Of a stretch of 5,053 bases of DNA, positions 1 through 5,044 are shown in pieces. Within the stretch, counting starts at the first letter, position 1, and each line of letters opens with the position of its first letter. Below the pieces are notes generated by a model that searched no databases, was not told the DNA's origin, and was given only the letters and a program-made list of their open reading frames with translations. This stretch comes from Bacillota bacterium (lineage in GTDB: Bacteria > Bacillota_I > Bacilli_A > Acholeplasmatales > Acholeplasmataceae): positions 1 through 5,053 of the forward strand of contig JAEWVV010000106.1 of the NCBI GenBank assembly GCA_023458995.1, read 5' to 3'. The position numbers and the translations under genes are program-made.

Positions 1-275
1 CCGTTGATACATGTACAAAAGATGTTGTTGAAGCGATTCTTTCCATCGGTGGTGTTGCAATCGTCCTAGCGGACCATGGCAATGCTGAAAAGATGAGAGA
101 CGAATTTGGTCATCCTCACACAGCACATACAACGAACTTAGTTCCTGTAGTCATTACGAAAAAAGGAATCAAAGTCAATACTGGTGCTCTATGTGATGTT
201 GCACCAACCATGTTGGATCTCTTAGGTGTTAAACAACCTAAAGAAATGACGGGTAAGTCATTAATCATTAAATAA
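1..275 (+). CDS. gpmI: 2,3-bisphosphoglycerate-independent phosphoglycerate mutase, C-terminal part (5' truncated by window edge)
   Basis: This is the last 90 residues of the glycolytic enzyme that interconverts 3- and 2-phosphoglycerate in the cytoplasm using two Mn ions. The codons start at position 3; bases 1-2 belong to a codon cut by the window edge. Seen directly: the metal-binding block ADHGNAEKM (D24 and H25 of the fragment), the HTAHTTN block about 15 residues later that supplies another metal-binding His, and a family-typical tail ([11 protein letters not shown], then GKSL). The family is about 510 residues long, so roughly 420 residues lie upstream of the window. The frame ends in TAA, followed 11 nt later by a strong hairpin terminator, so this is the last gene of its transcript, often a glycolytic operon (inference). 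No damage is visible. Alternative members of the alkaline phosphatase superfamily are unlikely given the exact HTAHTTN context. Confidence 0.95.
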   Translation, partial: VDTCTKDVVEAILSIGGVAIVLADHGNAEKMRDEFGHPHTAHTTNLVPVVITKKGIKVNTGALCDVAPTMLDLLGVKQPKEMTGKSLIIK

Positions 276-286
276 ATCAATTAATC

Positions 287-325
287 AAAAAAGGATAGTG
301 CCTAAAATCAACACTATCCTTTTTT
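287..325. terminator. Bidirectional Rho-independent terminator between gpmI and the HMA-protein operon
   Basis: A perfect 14-bp inverted repeat has arms 287-300 and 312-325 (GGATAGTG core flanked by six A, matched by CACTATCC and six T) around an 11-nt loop. The right arm runs into a T tract to 327, which terminates gpmI on the plus strand. The A tract of the left arm reads as U's on the minus strand, so the same hairpin terminates the convergent operon. Its right arm directly abuts the stop codon of the minus gene at 326-328. Confidence 0.93.
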
Positions 326-559
326 TTATTCTTTTTCTTCATTTAATTCTAAGACATCAACATCATAGCCTACTTTTTTGATGGCATCGATGAGTTTGAT
401 CTCATCTGCATCCGAATCTTCAAAAACGATGATCCCTACCTTTTTTCCCAGATCATAATCAAAGTGCTTTGCACCAGCGCTATAAAGTGCATTTTCTATG
501 GCTGTCATACAGCTCGTGCAATGCATGAGTCCCTTAAGACTTACATACATTACTGGCAT
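326..559 (-). CDS. Small HMA-like heavy-metal-associated (CxxC) protein
   Basis: A 77-residue cytoplasmic protein with the size and predicted beta-alpha-beta-beta-alpha-beta pattern of the ferredoxin-like HMA fold used by copper chaperones and metal-ATPase N-domains. Seen: MHCTSC at residues 12-17 (C14 and C17), followed by the amphipathic helix IENAL and a late AIKKVGYDV, which matches the family's A(I)..AGY end. Odd: the usual GMxCxxC is LMHCTSC here, with the conserved Gly before Met replaced by Leu or shifted one place. The start at 559 is supported by AAAGGAGG at 566-573 with a 6-nt spacer; a second ATG three codons later is less well placed. It lies 14 nt after the dehydrogenase stop, so it is the last gene of the operon. 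No metal ATPase or metal regulator is visible beside it, so its metal and partner are unknown; copper or zinc binding is inferred from the family. Confidence 0.72.
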   Translation of the reverse strand: MPVMYVSLKGLMHCTSCMTAIENALYSAGAKHFDYDLGKKVGIIVFEDSDADEIKLIDAIKKVGYDVDVLELNEEKE

Positions 560-573
560 GGCAAACCTCCTTT

Positions 574-1425
574 TTAGTTCATGCGTCTTAGATAATACTC
601 AATGACTGCTTGTGTACCTAAATCTTGCATATGATCATCACTCAAGATTTCATAGACACGCGCCACCTGTGTAACAACTTCTAAAGGTAAATCCTTCTTT
701 TCTTCAATCACTAATTTTAAATCTTTTAAGAAATGTTTGATGTAAAAACCTGGAGCATAATCTCCTCTAATCATTTTAAGGCCGTTATTAGCTGCTTGCC
801 ATGAGTTTGCGGATCCACCTGTAATGACAGAAAGCATTCTTTCTTGATCAAGGCCTTTTGATTTCGCATAAATCAATGCTTCAGCAATACCAATGATTGA
901 TCCTGCAATTGCTGTTTGATTCGCAAGTTTTGCGTGTTGTCCATTTCCTGGTTTTCCCATGTAGGTAATCGTTTTACCTAAACGTTCTAATAAGGGTAAA
1001 ACATGATGAAATACTTTTTCATCGCCACCAACCATAATGGATAAAGTCGCATTTTTTGCTCCTAAATCACCACCAGTAACAGGAGCATCAAGCATTGAAA
1101 GTCCTTGTTTTTTTGCTTCTTTTTCAAGTTCAACAGCAAGTGTTGGTGAGGATGTTGTCATATCGATTAAAATCGTATTCTTCTTAACATATTTCATCAC
1201 GTGTTCGTATGTTTCGTTCACATCACTTGGATAACCAACGATTGAAAAAACAACATCAGCATTTTCTACACAACTTTTGATATCTTTTGCTACTTTAACT
1301 TTTGGTTCCAGTGCTTTCGCTTTTTCATAGGTGCGATTATAAACGGTAACATCATATCCTGCATCAGCAAGATGTAATGCCATTGGTTTTCCCATCACAC
1401 CGGTACCAATCCATGCAATCTTCAT
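574..1425 (-). CDS. NAD(P)-dependent beta-hydroxyacid dehydrogenase (3-hydroxyisobutyrate dehydrogenase family)
   Basis: A 283-residue cytoplasmic oxidoreductase of the 3-hydroxyisobutyrate / tartronate semialdehyde / GLYR family, of usual length. Seen: Rossmann motif GTGVMG at 7-12; NRT at 30-32 after the second strand, a pattern that tends to favour NADP (inference); substrate loop DAPVTGG at 113-119; catalytic block GNGQHAKLANQ with Lys166 and Asn169; and the C-terminal helical domain with the conserved KD pair at 234-235. The open frame extends upstream to 1473, but MKIAWIGTG is the normal family N-terminus. GTGAGG at 1431-1436 sits 5 nt before that ATG, and the longer form would overlap the upstream gene, so 1425 is chosen. 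It is 13 nt after the hydrolase stop and 14 nt before the HMA gene, so the three are probably cotranscribed. The substrate (3-hydroxyisobutyrate, glycerate, succinic semialdehyde or another) cannot be told from sequence. Confidence 0.92.
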   Translation of the reverse strand: MKIAWIGTGVMGKPMALHLADAGYDVTVYNRTYEKAKALEPKVKVAKDIKSCVENADVVFSIVGYPSDVNETYEHVMKYVKKNTILIDMTTSSPTLAVELEKEAKKQGLSMLDAPVTGGDLGAKNATLSIMVGGDEKVFHHVLPLLERLGKTITYMGKPGNGQHAKLANQTAIAGSIIGIAEALIYAKSKGLDQERMLSVITGGSANSWQAANNGLKMIRGDYAPGFYIKHFLKDLKLVIEEKKDLPLEVVTQVARVYEILSDDHMQDLGTQAVIEYYLRRMN

Positions 1426-1430
1426 AATTT

Positions 1431-1436
1431 CCTCAC
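1431..1436 (-). promoter_or_regulatory. Ribosome binding site that fixes the dehydrogenase start at 1425
   Basis: Read on the minus strand, GTGAGG is followed by five bases and then ATG at 1425. No comparable purine-rich site is placed before the alternative ATG at 1473, which lies inside the upstream hydrolase gene. The site lies in the 13-nt gap after the hydrolase stop codon, so reinitiation by ribosomes finishing that gene is likely. Confidence 0.75.
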
Positions 1437-1438
1437 TT

Positions 1439-2227
1439 TTAGTGTTCACCAAGCCATGAAATGACATCGGCATATGTTTTTTCTTTATCTAAATCATTGA
1501 ATATTTCATGATATGCATCAGGATATGTAATCAGCTTCTTATCTTGTACAGGGATCAATTCATAAATACGTTTAGAGAATTCTGTAGGTACAATCTTATC
1601 TGTTTCACCATGTAAAAGTAAAACAGGTGTTTGATAATTTTTAATATGTTTATTTAAATATCTGACACCACCTACAAACATATTTCCAGCAAGTGAAAAA
1701 TAGAACTTTTTTAAGTTGAGTGGATCTTGAACATAAGCTTCTTCAACAGATTTAATTCTAGATAATTGATCATTCGCAAAATTCGTTTTTCTTGTCAAGA
1801 AGCCTAACCAACGATAGCCAATAAATCTAAATGGTAGTACATCTTTTATAAAATATGTTGGTGCAGCAGAAGAGATAATACCATCGACATCATGATATTT
1901 CACACCGTAAAGATTAACGATTAAACCACCCATACTATGACCAATTAAAAAGATCTTTTTCGGGTTTAATTTCTTCTCTTCTAAAACAAGTTCATGTAAG
2001 TCATCGATAAATTGATGATAACTCTTAAGAGCACCTCTTTTACCCTGACTCATGCCGTGACCTCTGACATCATAACGAATGACATTATATCCAGCTTGGT
2101 TTAATTTACCTGTGATTTCATCATAGCGTCCTGAATGTTCAGCTATACCATGCGTAATAATCACGCTCGCCTTTGGTGTTTCGACTTCATCCCTTTTTAC
2201 GTGTATTAATACGTTATTGATCAACAT
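1439..2227 (-). CDS. Alpha/beta hydrolase, monoglyceride lipase / lysophospholipase-like (serine aminopeptidase S33 domain)
   Basis: A 262-residue alpha/beta hydrolase with no signal peptide, so probably cytoplasmic. Seen: oxyanion segment THGIAEHSGRY at 25-35, the typical opening of the monoglyceride lipase/lysophospholipase group; RGHGMSQGKRG at 55-65; nucleophile elbow GHSMGG with Ser98; acid Asp210 in HGETDKIV; and His240 in PDAYHEIFND. These form a complete Ser-Asp-His triad. Residues of about 125-190 form the cap over the active site, with aromatic and hydrophobic residues that would suit a lipid ester (inference). The open frame could begin with GTG at 2236, but that codon is part of the ribosome binding site, so ATG 2227 is used. 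It is the first gene of a three-gene minus-strand unit with the dehydrogenase and HMA-like protein and has a TATAAT box just upstream. The substrate is unproven; small esters or acylglycerols are most likely. Confidence 0.88.
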   Translation of the reverse strand: MLINNVLIHVKRDEVETPKASVIITHGIAEHSGRYDEITGKLNQAGYNVIRYDVRGHGMSQGKRGALKSYHQFIDDLHELVLEEKKLNPKKIFLIGHSMGGLIVNLYGVKYHDVDGIISSAAPTYFIKDVLPFRFIGYRWLGFLTRKTNFANDQLSRIKSVEEAYVQDPLNLKKFYFSLAGNMFVGGVRYLNKHIKNYQTPVLLLHGETDKIVPTEFSKRIYELIPVQDKKLITYPDAYHEIFNDLDKEKTYADVISWLGEH

Positions 2228-2232
2228 AAAAA

Positions 2233-2242
2233 TCACCCCTTT
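2233..2242 (-). promoter_or_regulatory. Ribosome binding site that fixes the hydrolase start at 2227
   Basis: On the minus strand AAAGGGGTGA matches the extended anti-Shine-Dalgarno complement (AAAGGAGGTGA) with one base missing. It is followed by five T's and ATG at 2227. The possible GTG start at 2236 lies inside this site and would have no site of its own. Confidence 0.8.
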
Positions 2243-2247
2243 CTTTT

Positions 2248-2253
2248 ATTATA
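2248..2253 (-). promoter_or_regulatory. Probable -10 box of the hydrolase-dehydrogenase-HMA operon promoter
   Basis: The minus strand reads a perfect TATAAT here, preceded by GATG. No good -35 is seen; the hexamer 17 nt upstream is GTTTAT. Transcription would start near 2241, giving a very short leader that begins at or within the ribosome binding site. The strong -10 is real sequence; its use as a promoter is inference. Confidence 0.5.
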
Positions 2254-2267
2254 CATCGAAAAAAGCG

Positions 2268-2296
2268 TTCATAAACCTGATTTTATGTGATAAGAT
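2268..2296 (+). promoter_or_regulatory. Candidate extended -10 promoter of the membrane-protein gene
   Basis: TTCATA (2268-2273, four of six matches to TTGACA), a 17-nt spacer and TAAGAT (2291-2296, four of six) with TG one base before the -10 (2288-2289), the extended -10 pattern common in low-GC Gram-positives. A start near 2303 would leave a leader of about 25 nt before ATG 2328. It overlaps the region used by the divergent minus-strand promoter. Confidence 0.45.
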
Positions 2297-2314
2297 GTAT
2301 GTAGCACATCACAT
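2285..2314. repeat. Short inverted repeat over the plus-strand start region
   Basis: ATGTGAT at 2285-2291 and ATCACAT at 2308-2314 form a perfect 7-bp inverted repeat with a 16-nt spacer. It covers the -10 and the predicted transcription start of the downstream gene, a position suited to a repressor. The spacing does not match the CRP/FNR pattern (6 nt between TGTGA and TCACA). A repeat this short could arise by chance in AT-rich sequence. Confidence 0.25.
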
Positions 2315-2316
2315 TC

Positions 2317-2320
2317 GAGG
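2317..2320 (+). promoter_or_regulatory. Ribosome binding site that fixes the membrane-protein start at 2328
   Basis: GAGG lies 7 nt before ATG 2328. The next codons give a clean signal peptide (MKK plus a hydrophobic run), whereas the longer open frame from 2217 would place its start within the divergent hydrolase gene and bury the signal peptide. Confidence 0.7.
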
Positions 2321-2327
2321 TTTCTTT

Positions 2328-3191
2328 ATGAAAAAAAGTTTAATCTTATCCATGTTCATCATTTTATTCTGTTTACTCCCCATTTTTTCGGTTCGTGCTG
2401 ACTTTGGTCCAAAACATACCCTTGATATAGAAATCATTGGTGTTGAAAAACCTTATCACATTGAACTATTAATGCCGGGAACAATCCCAAATGAAGACAA
2501 ACTCGATGAAGTTAAGTCCTATTTGGAAAGTGAGTATGATGATTTCCCAGAAATGATTTATTCATTTGAATTTGAGGGTTATGTTTCATCGAATTTGATT
2601 ATTCCCTGGAGTTCATGGCATCAAAGTCCAAAAGAGAATTATTTTATTTACGCATATAATCCACCAACAGAGTTTAAGATTATGCTCATCTTTAATGATG
2701 GTTCTTATGTGATTTCAAGACGAATGGAAACAAGTTTATTTAACAGTAAAATAACATATGACTTGACGGGTGTTAATCTTGAAGTCAATCAAACACATGT
2801 TGGTCGTATCACTGAAGTATTCCCTGTTCAAACGATGATTGTTGAACTTGCACTTCGTATCATTGGTACAATTTTCATTGAAATCCTTATTTTATTCTTA
2901 TTCGGTTATGTTAAAAAATCAAGTTATAAATTAATAGGTTTCGTTAACCTCGTTACACAAATTACACTCACAGGATTTATGTTTGCTGCTAAATATTTCG
3001 TTTATCCAATCAAAGGAGAATTATTTGTCTTAATCTTTGGAGAAGCAATGATCTTTATGAGTGAAGCAATCGTTTACCGGTTTTATCTCAAAGAGAAAAC
3101 AAAAAATCGCGCACTTATCTACGCGATGGTTGCAAACCTCATATCACTTCTTGCAAGTTTTTCTGTGATGATCTTAATGACAAATACCTAA
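2328..3191 (+). CDS. Uncharacterised exported/membrane protein: signal peptide, outer domain, four predicted helices
   Basis: I do not recognise a named function. The 287-residue product starts with a signal peptide (two Lys, a hydrophobic run at about 4-20, probable cut after SVRA at 24). A mature domain outside the membrane follows (about 25-165), opening DFGPK and holding NPPTEFKIML, a strand-rich region. Four hydrophobic segments then lie near 168-193, 199-222, 230-252 and 263-284. The last part carries two Glu-containing helix stretches (GELFVLIFGEA and MSEAIVY), acidic residues inside the membrane region that could matter for function. From memory, Firmicutes have uncharacterised membrane proteins opening with a similar D-x-GPK segment after the signal; this resemblance was not searched. 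The gene stands alone, with its own promoter candidate and a hairpin terminator 4 nt after its stop. A sensor or transporter-like role is possible but unsupported. Composition resembles the neighbours. Confidence 0.85.
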   Translation: MKKSLILSMFIILFCLLPIFSVRADFGPKHTLDIEIIGVEKPYHIELLMPGTIPNEDKLDEVKSYLESEYDDFPEMIYSFEFEGYVSSNLIIPWSSWHQSPKENYFIYAYNPPTEFKIMLIFNDGSYVISRRMETSLFNSKITYDLTGVNLEVNQTHVGRITEVFPVQTMIVELALRIIGTIFIEILILFLFGYVKKSSYKLIGFVNLVTQITLTGFMFAAKYFVYPIKGELFVLIFGEAMIFMSEAIVYRFYLKEKTKNRALIYAMVANLISLLASFSVMILMTNT

Positions 3192-3195
3192 AAAT

Positions 3196-3221
3196 AAATG
3201 ACCTTAACCGGTCATTTTTTT
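3196..3221. terminator. Bidirectional Rho-independent terminator between the membrane-protein gene and the ars operon
   Basis: Arms AAATGACC (3196-3203) and GGTCATTT (3210-3217) form a perfect 8-bp stem with a 6-nt loop, followed by T's to 3221 for the plus strand. Read on the minus strand the same stem is followed by T's with one interruption (TTTATTTTT), so it can also end the ars operon. The arsC stop codon (3212-3214) lies inside the right arm. Confidence 0.88.
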
Positions 3222-3634
3222 ATGTCGATTTCTTTAGATAGAATACGTGATTTGAGTGATAACATCTTCTCTTTAATAAGTTCTGCAGTTTCTAAAAATG
3301 TAGTTTCAGGTTTTCCTGTTGGATCATCTAATCCCCAGTCTTCTCTATATTGTGTTGCTATAAATGGACATTCAACATTGCATCCCATCGTGACTAAAAC
3401 ATCAATATCAAAAGGTAGTTCATCGATCAGTTTAGAAGATTGTGTTAAGTTCATATCGATACCATAAAGTTTCTTAATCGTTTTAACTGCATCTTGATTA
3501 ATCATAGGTTTAGTTTCAGTCCCACCACTATATGCTTCAAAAAAATCGGGTTCTAAAACTTTTGTGATTGCTTCAGCCATTTGGCTTCTGCAGCTGTTGT
3601 GAACACAAACATAAGCAACTTTGATTTTCTTCAT
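3212..3634 (-). CDS. arsC: Arsenate reductase, thioredoxin-coupled (low-molecular-weight phosphatase fold)
   Basis: A 140-residue cytoplasmic enzyme that reduces arsenate to arsenite using a cascade of cysteines and thioredoxin. Seen: the P-loop CVHNSCR at residues 10-16 (nucleophile Cys10, Arg16), SQMAEA directly after it, resolving cysteines Cys85 and Cys89 in TMGCNVECP, and the general-acid motif WGLDDP with Asp104. Together these separate it from plain tyrosine phosphatases, which lack the later Cys pair, and from glutaredoxin-type ArsC. Odd: the Cys pair is spaced CxxxC, where the S. aureus pI258 enzyme has six residues between Cys82 and Cys89. Its start ATG overlaps the acr3 stop as ATGA (3631-3634), and AAGGAG at 3642-3647 gives a 7-nt spacer, so translation is coupled. 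It is the last gene of the ars operon, and its TGA stop is embedded in the terminator stem. Confidence 0.94.
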   Translation of the reverse strand: MKKIKVAYVCVHNSCRSQMAEAITKVLEPDFFEAYSGGTETKPMINQDAVKTIKKLYGIDMNLTQSSKLIDELPFDIDVLVTMGCNVECPFIATQYREDWGLDDPTGKPETTFLETAELIKEKMLSLKSRILSKEIDIKK

Positions 3635-4671
3635 ACATTTTCTCCTTCTTTAAACCAATGTTTAGTTTTATTTGCAATCTTCACCAAAACAAGCATAACA
3701 GGAACTTCTACTAAGACTCCCACGATGGTTGCTAATGCAACCCCAGGATTTAAAGGAAATAACGCTACAGCAACTGCAACCGCAAGTTCAAAGAAATTAC
3801 TTGCACCAATCATACCTGCTGGAGCTGCTATATCATGTGTTAATTTCATCTTATATGCACCACCATATGCGATAAAGAAGATGAAAAATGTTTGAATAAT
3901 TAAAGGAATGCTGATTAAAAGAATATGGATAGGATTTTCTAAAATTAAGTCTGATTGTAGTGAAAAAATAAGGACTAAAGTTAACAATAAACCTGTGATG
4001 GTCCATTTAGAAAATTTAGGGATAAAGGATTGATTATAGTAATCAAGTCCTTTTTTTCTTATAACTCCACAGCGTGTGAGGGAAGCCGCAGTAAGTGGGA
4101 TAACAATAAACAAAAACACGGATAAAAATAATGTTAGCCAGGGAACTGTAATTCCTCCGATACCAAGAAGTAAACCAACGATAGGAACAAAAAGCACTAG
4201 AATAATGAGATCGTTTGTTGCTACTTGTACGAGTGTATATGCGGAATTACCTTTGGTTAAACCGCTCCAAACAAAAACCATAGCTGTACATGGAGCTGCT
4301 CCTAACAATACCGCTCCCGCTAAATAATCTTGTTGGAGATTAACAGGAATGATATTTTTATAGATGACCATGAAAAACAGAGTGGCAATGCCAAACATCG
4401 TAAATGGTTTAATCAGCCAGTTTGTAACCCAAGTTAAGTAAAGTCCTTTTGGGTTCTTTCCAACATGTTTAACCGATGTAAAATCAATTTTAAGCATCAT
4501 CGGATAAATCATCAGCCATATCAAAATACCGATTGGTATATTGACACTTGCAATCTCAAATTTGCTTAAAAAGTCAGGAACTTCAGGTATAAGTTTACCT
4601 AATGCTACTCCAATGACCATACAAAGTAAAACAAATAGAGTTAAATACTTCTCAAAAAAACTTATCTTCAT
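3631..4671 (-). CDS. acr3: ACR3-family arsenite efflux permease
   Basis: A 346-residue integral membrane protein with about ten hydrophobic segments, the normal size and topology of Acr3, which exports arsenite (possibly antimonite) using the proton gradient. Seen: N-terminal YLTLFVLLCMVIGVALG; IPIGILIWLMIYPMML at about 45-60; APCTAMVFVWSGLTKG with Cys128, matching the essential fourth-helix Cys known as Cys129 in the Alkaliphilus protein; VATNDLI at 150-156; PAGMIGASNFFELAVAVAVA with Glu295, the likely match of the essential ninth-helix Glu; and VGVLVEVPVML near 317-327. These motifs rule out ArsB and bile-acid symporters of the same superfamily. AAGGAG at 4677-4682 is 5 nt before its ATG, 9 nt after the stop of the thioredoxin-like gene. 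The C-terminus overlaps arsC by four bases. The gene is intact, and its likely regulator is an ArsR acting at the upstream repeat (inference). Confidence 0.95.
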   Translation of the reverse strand: MKISFFEKYLTLFVLLCMVIGVALGKLIPEVPDFLSKFEIASVNIPIGILIWLMIYPMMLKIDFTSVKHVGKNPKGLYLTWVTNWLIKPFTMFGIATLFFMVIYKNIIPVNLQQDYLAGAVLLGAAPCTAMVFVWSGLTKGNSAYTLVQVATNDLIILVLFVPIVGLLLGIGGITVPWLTLFLSVFLFIVIPLTAASLTRCGVIRKKGLDYYNQSFIPKFSKWTITGLLLTLVLIFSLQSDLILENPIHILLISIPLIIQTFFIFFIAYGGAYKMKLTHDIAAPAGMIGASNFFELAVAVAVALFPLNPGVALATIVGVLVEVPVMLVLVKIANKTKHWFKEGENV

Positions 4672-4680
4672 AGGTTCTCC

Positions 4681-4917
4681 TTAAGCTTTACGAATCATTT
4701 CTTTAATTTCTTCGATTGATGGTACTCTTCCATATGATACAACTTTACCATCAATGATTAATCCAGGTGTACGAAGTAAGTTTGCTTCTGCAATCGCAGC
4801 TATGTCTGTAACATAGATAATATCTGCTTTCACATTTAAATCCTTAACTGCTTCTTTTGTATATTCATAAACACGTTTACAATTCATGCATCCAGAACCT
4901 AAAACTTTGATTTCCAT
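4681..4917 (-). CDS. Small thioredoxin-like CxxC protein of the ars operon (redox-active disulfide protein 2 type)
   Basis: A 78-residue cytoplasmic protein with a shortened thioredoxin fold. Seen: MEIKVLGSGCMNCKRV at the start with active-site Cys10 and Cys13, a helix to about residue 28, DIIYVTDI strand and turn, then LLRTPGLIIDGKVV with the cis-Pro (Pro51) expected opposite the CxxC. This matches the thioredoxin-family proteins annotated as redox-active disulfide protein 2, often found next to arsenic or permease genes. The first possible ATG is at 4923, but AAGGA (4925-4929) is one base from it and 7 nt from the ATG at 4917, so 4917 is preferred. As the first gene of the operon, 9 nt before acr3 with arsC following, it is a good candidate for the reductant of ArsC's Cys disulfide, or for an arsenite-binding thiol protein. 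That role is inferred from position, not shown. Confidence 0.88.
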   Translation of the reverse strand: MEIKVLGSGCMNCKRVYEYTKEAVKDLNVKADIIYVTDIAAIAEANLLRTPGLIIDGKVVSYGRVPSIEEIKEMIRKA

Positions 4918-4924
4918 ATCCATA

Positions 4925-4929
4925 TCCTT
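4925..4929 (-). promoter_or_regulatory. Ribosome binding site deciding the thioredoxin-like gene start
   Basis: AAGGA on the minus strand lies 1 nt before ATG 4923 but 7 nt before the in-frame ATG 4917. Normal spacing favours 4917, which also gives the usual MEIKVLGSGC-type N-terminus. Confidence 0.65.
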
Positions 4930-4930
4930 G

Positions 4931-4967
4931 TATATTCAATAGTGTAGTATTTAACTGATTGAATATA
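4931..4967. promoter_or_regulatory. Perfect 10-bp inverted repeat in the ars leader, candidate operator
   Basis: TATATTCAAT (4931-4940) and ATTGAATATA (4958-4967) are exact inverted copies separated by 17 nt. The repeat lies just upstream of the ribosome binding site of the first ars gene. On the minus strand the right arm contains TATATT, a possible -10 box, though the matching -35 (TAGTTA at 17 nt) is weak. A near copy of the right arm, ATTAAATATAG, recurs at 4993-5003 (one mismatch over 11 bases to 4958-4968). ArsR/SmtB repressors bind AT-rich inverted repeats that overlap ars promoters, so an operator is the natural reading. The 17-nt spacing is wider than the classic 12-2-12 layout, so two separate half-sites or another regulator remain possible. 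Confidence 0.5.
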
Positions 4968-4988
4968 GCTTCCTTTCTTTTAAATAAC

Positions 4989-4994
4989 TATAAT
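4989..4994 (+). promoter_or_regulatory. Candidate -10 box of a divergent plus-strand promoter
   Basis: A perfect TATAAT occurs on the plus strand. No good -35 is found 16-18 nt upstream (TAGCTT at 17 nt), and TTGAAT at 4959-4964 is too far (24 nt). Transcription from near 5001 would lead to the ribosome binding site at the right edge. Confidence 0.35.
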
Positions 4995-5044
4995 TAAATA
5001 TAGGTACTGTGGATTTGAGATTCATATGTATAGCTTTGACTATT

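Noticed and set aside
1037..1234. Plus-strand open frame of 65 codons
   Set aside because: It is antisense within the dehydrogenase gene, has no ribosome binding site or recognisable family, and its Ser/Phe-rich composition is what the reverse of a coding strand gives.
1426..1473. N-terminal extension of the dehydrogenase to ATG 1473
   Set aside because: The extension overlaps the end of the hydrolase gene and adds 16 residues before the standard MKIAWIGTG start; GTGAGG is placed for ATG 1425.
2217..2327. N-terminal extension of the membrane protein to ATG 2217
   Set aside because: It would start inside the divergent hydrolase gene and place 37 residues in front of a clear signal peptide; GAGG serves ATG 2328.
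3212..3214. TGA as tryptophan (Mycoplasma code 4) with read-through of arsC
   Set aside because: All Trp codons in the window's genes are TGG, no in-frame TGA occurs, and two proteins end at their normal family length exactly at TGA.
3198..3467. Plus-strand open frame of 89 codons opposite arsC
   Set aside because: It begins inside the terminator hairpin and runs antisense through conserved arsC motifs, with no ribosome binding site.
3581..3895. Plus-strand open frame of 104 codons opposite arsC and acr3
   Set aside because: Antisense shadow of two well-supported genes; its low-complexity Ala/Thr run mirrors the acr3 helix coding for AVAVAVA.
4076..4327. Plus-strand open frame of 83 codons opposite acr3
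   Set aside because: Antisense shadow of the conserved Acr3 core, with no start signal and no family match.
4931..4967. Reading the inverted repeat as an RNA terminator or riboswitch stem
   Set aside because: The stem is almost all A-U with a 17-nt loop and no following T tract, so it would be a weak RNA structure; a DNA operator fits better.
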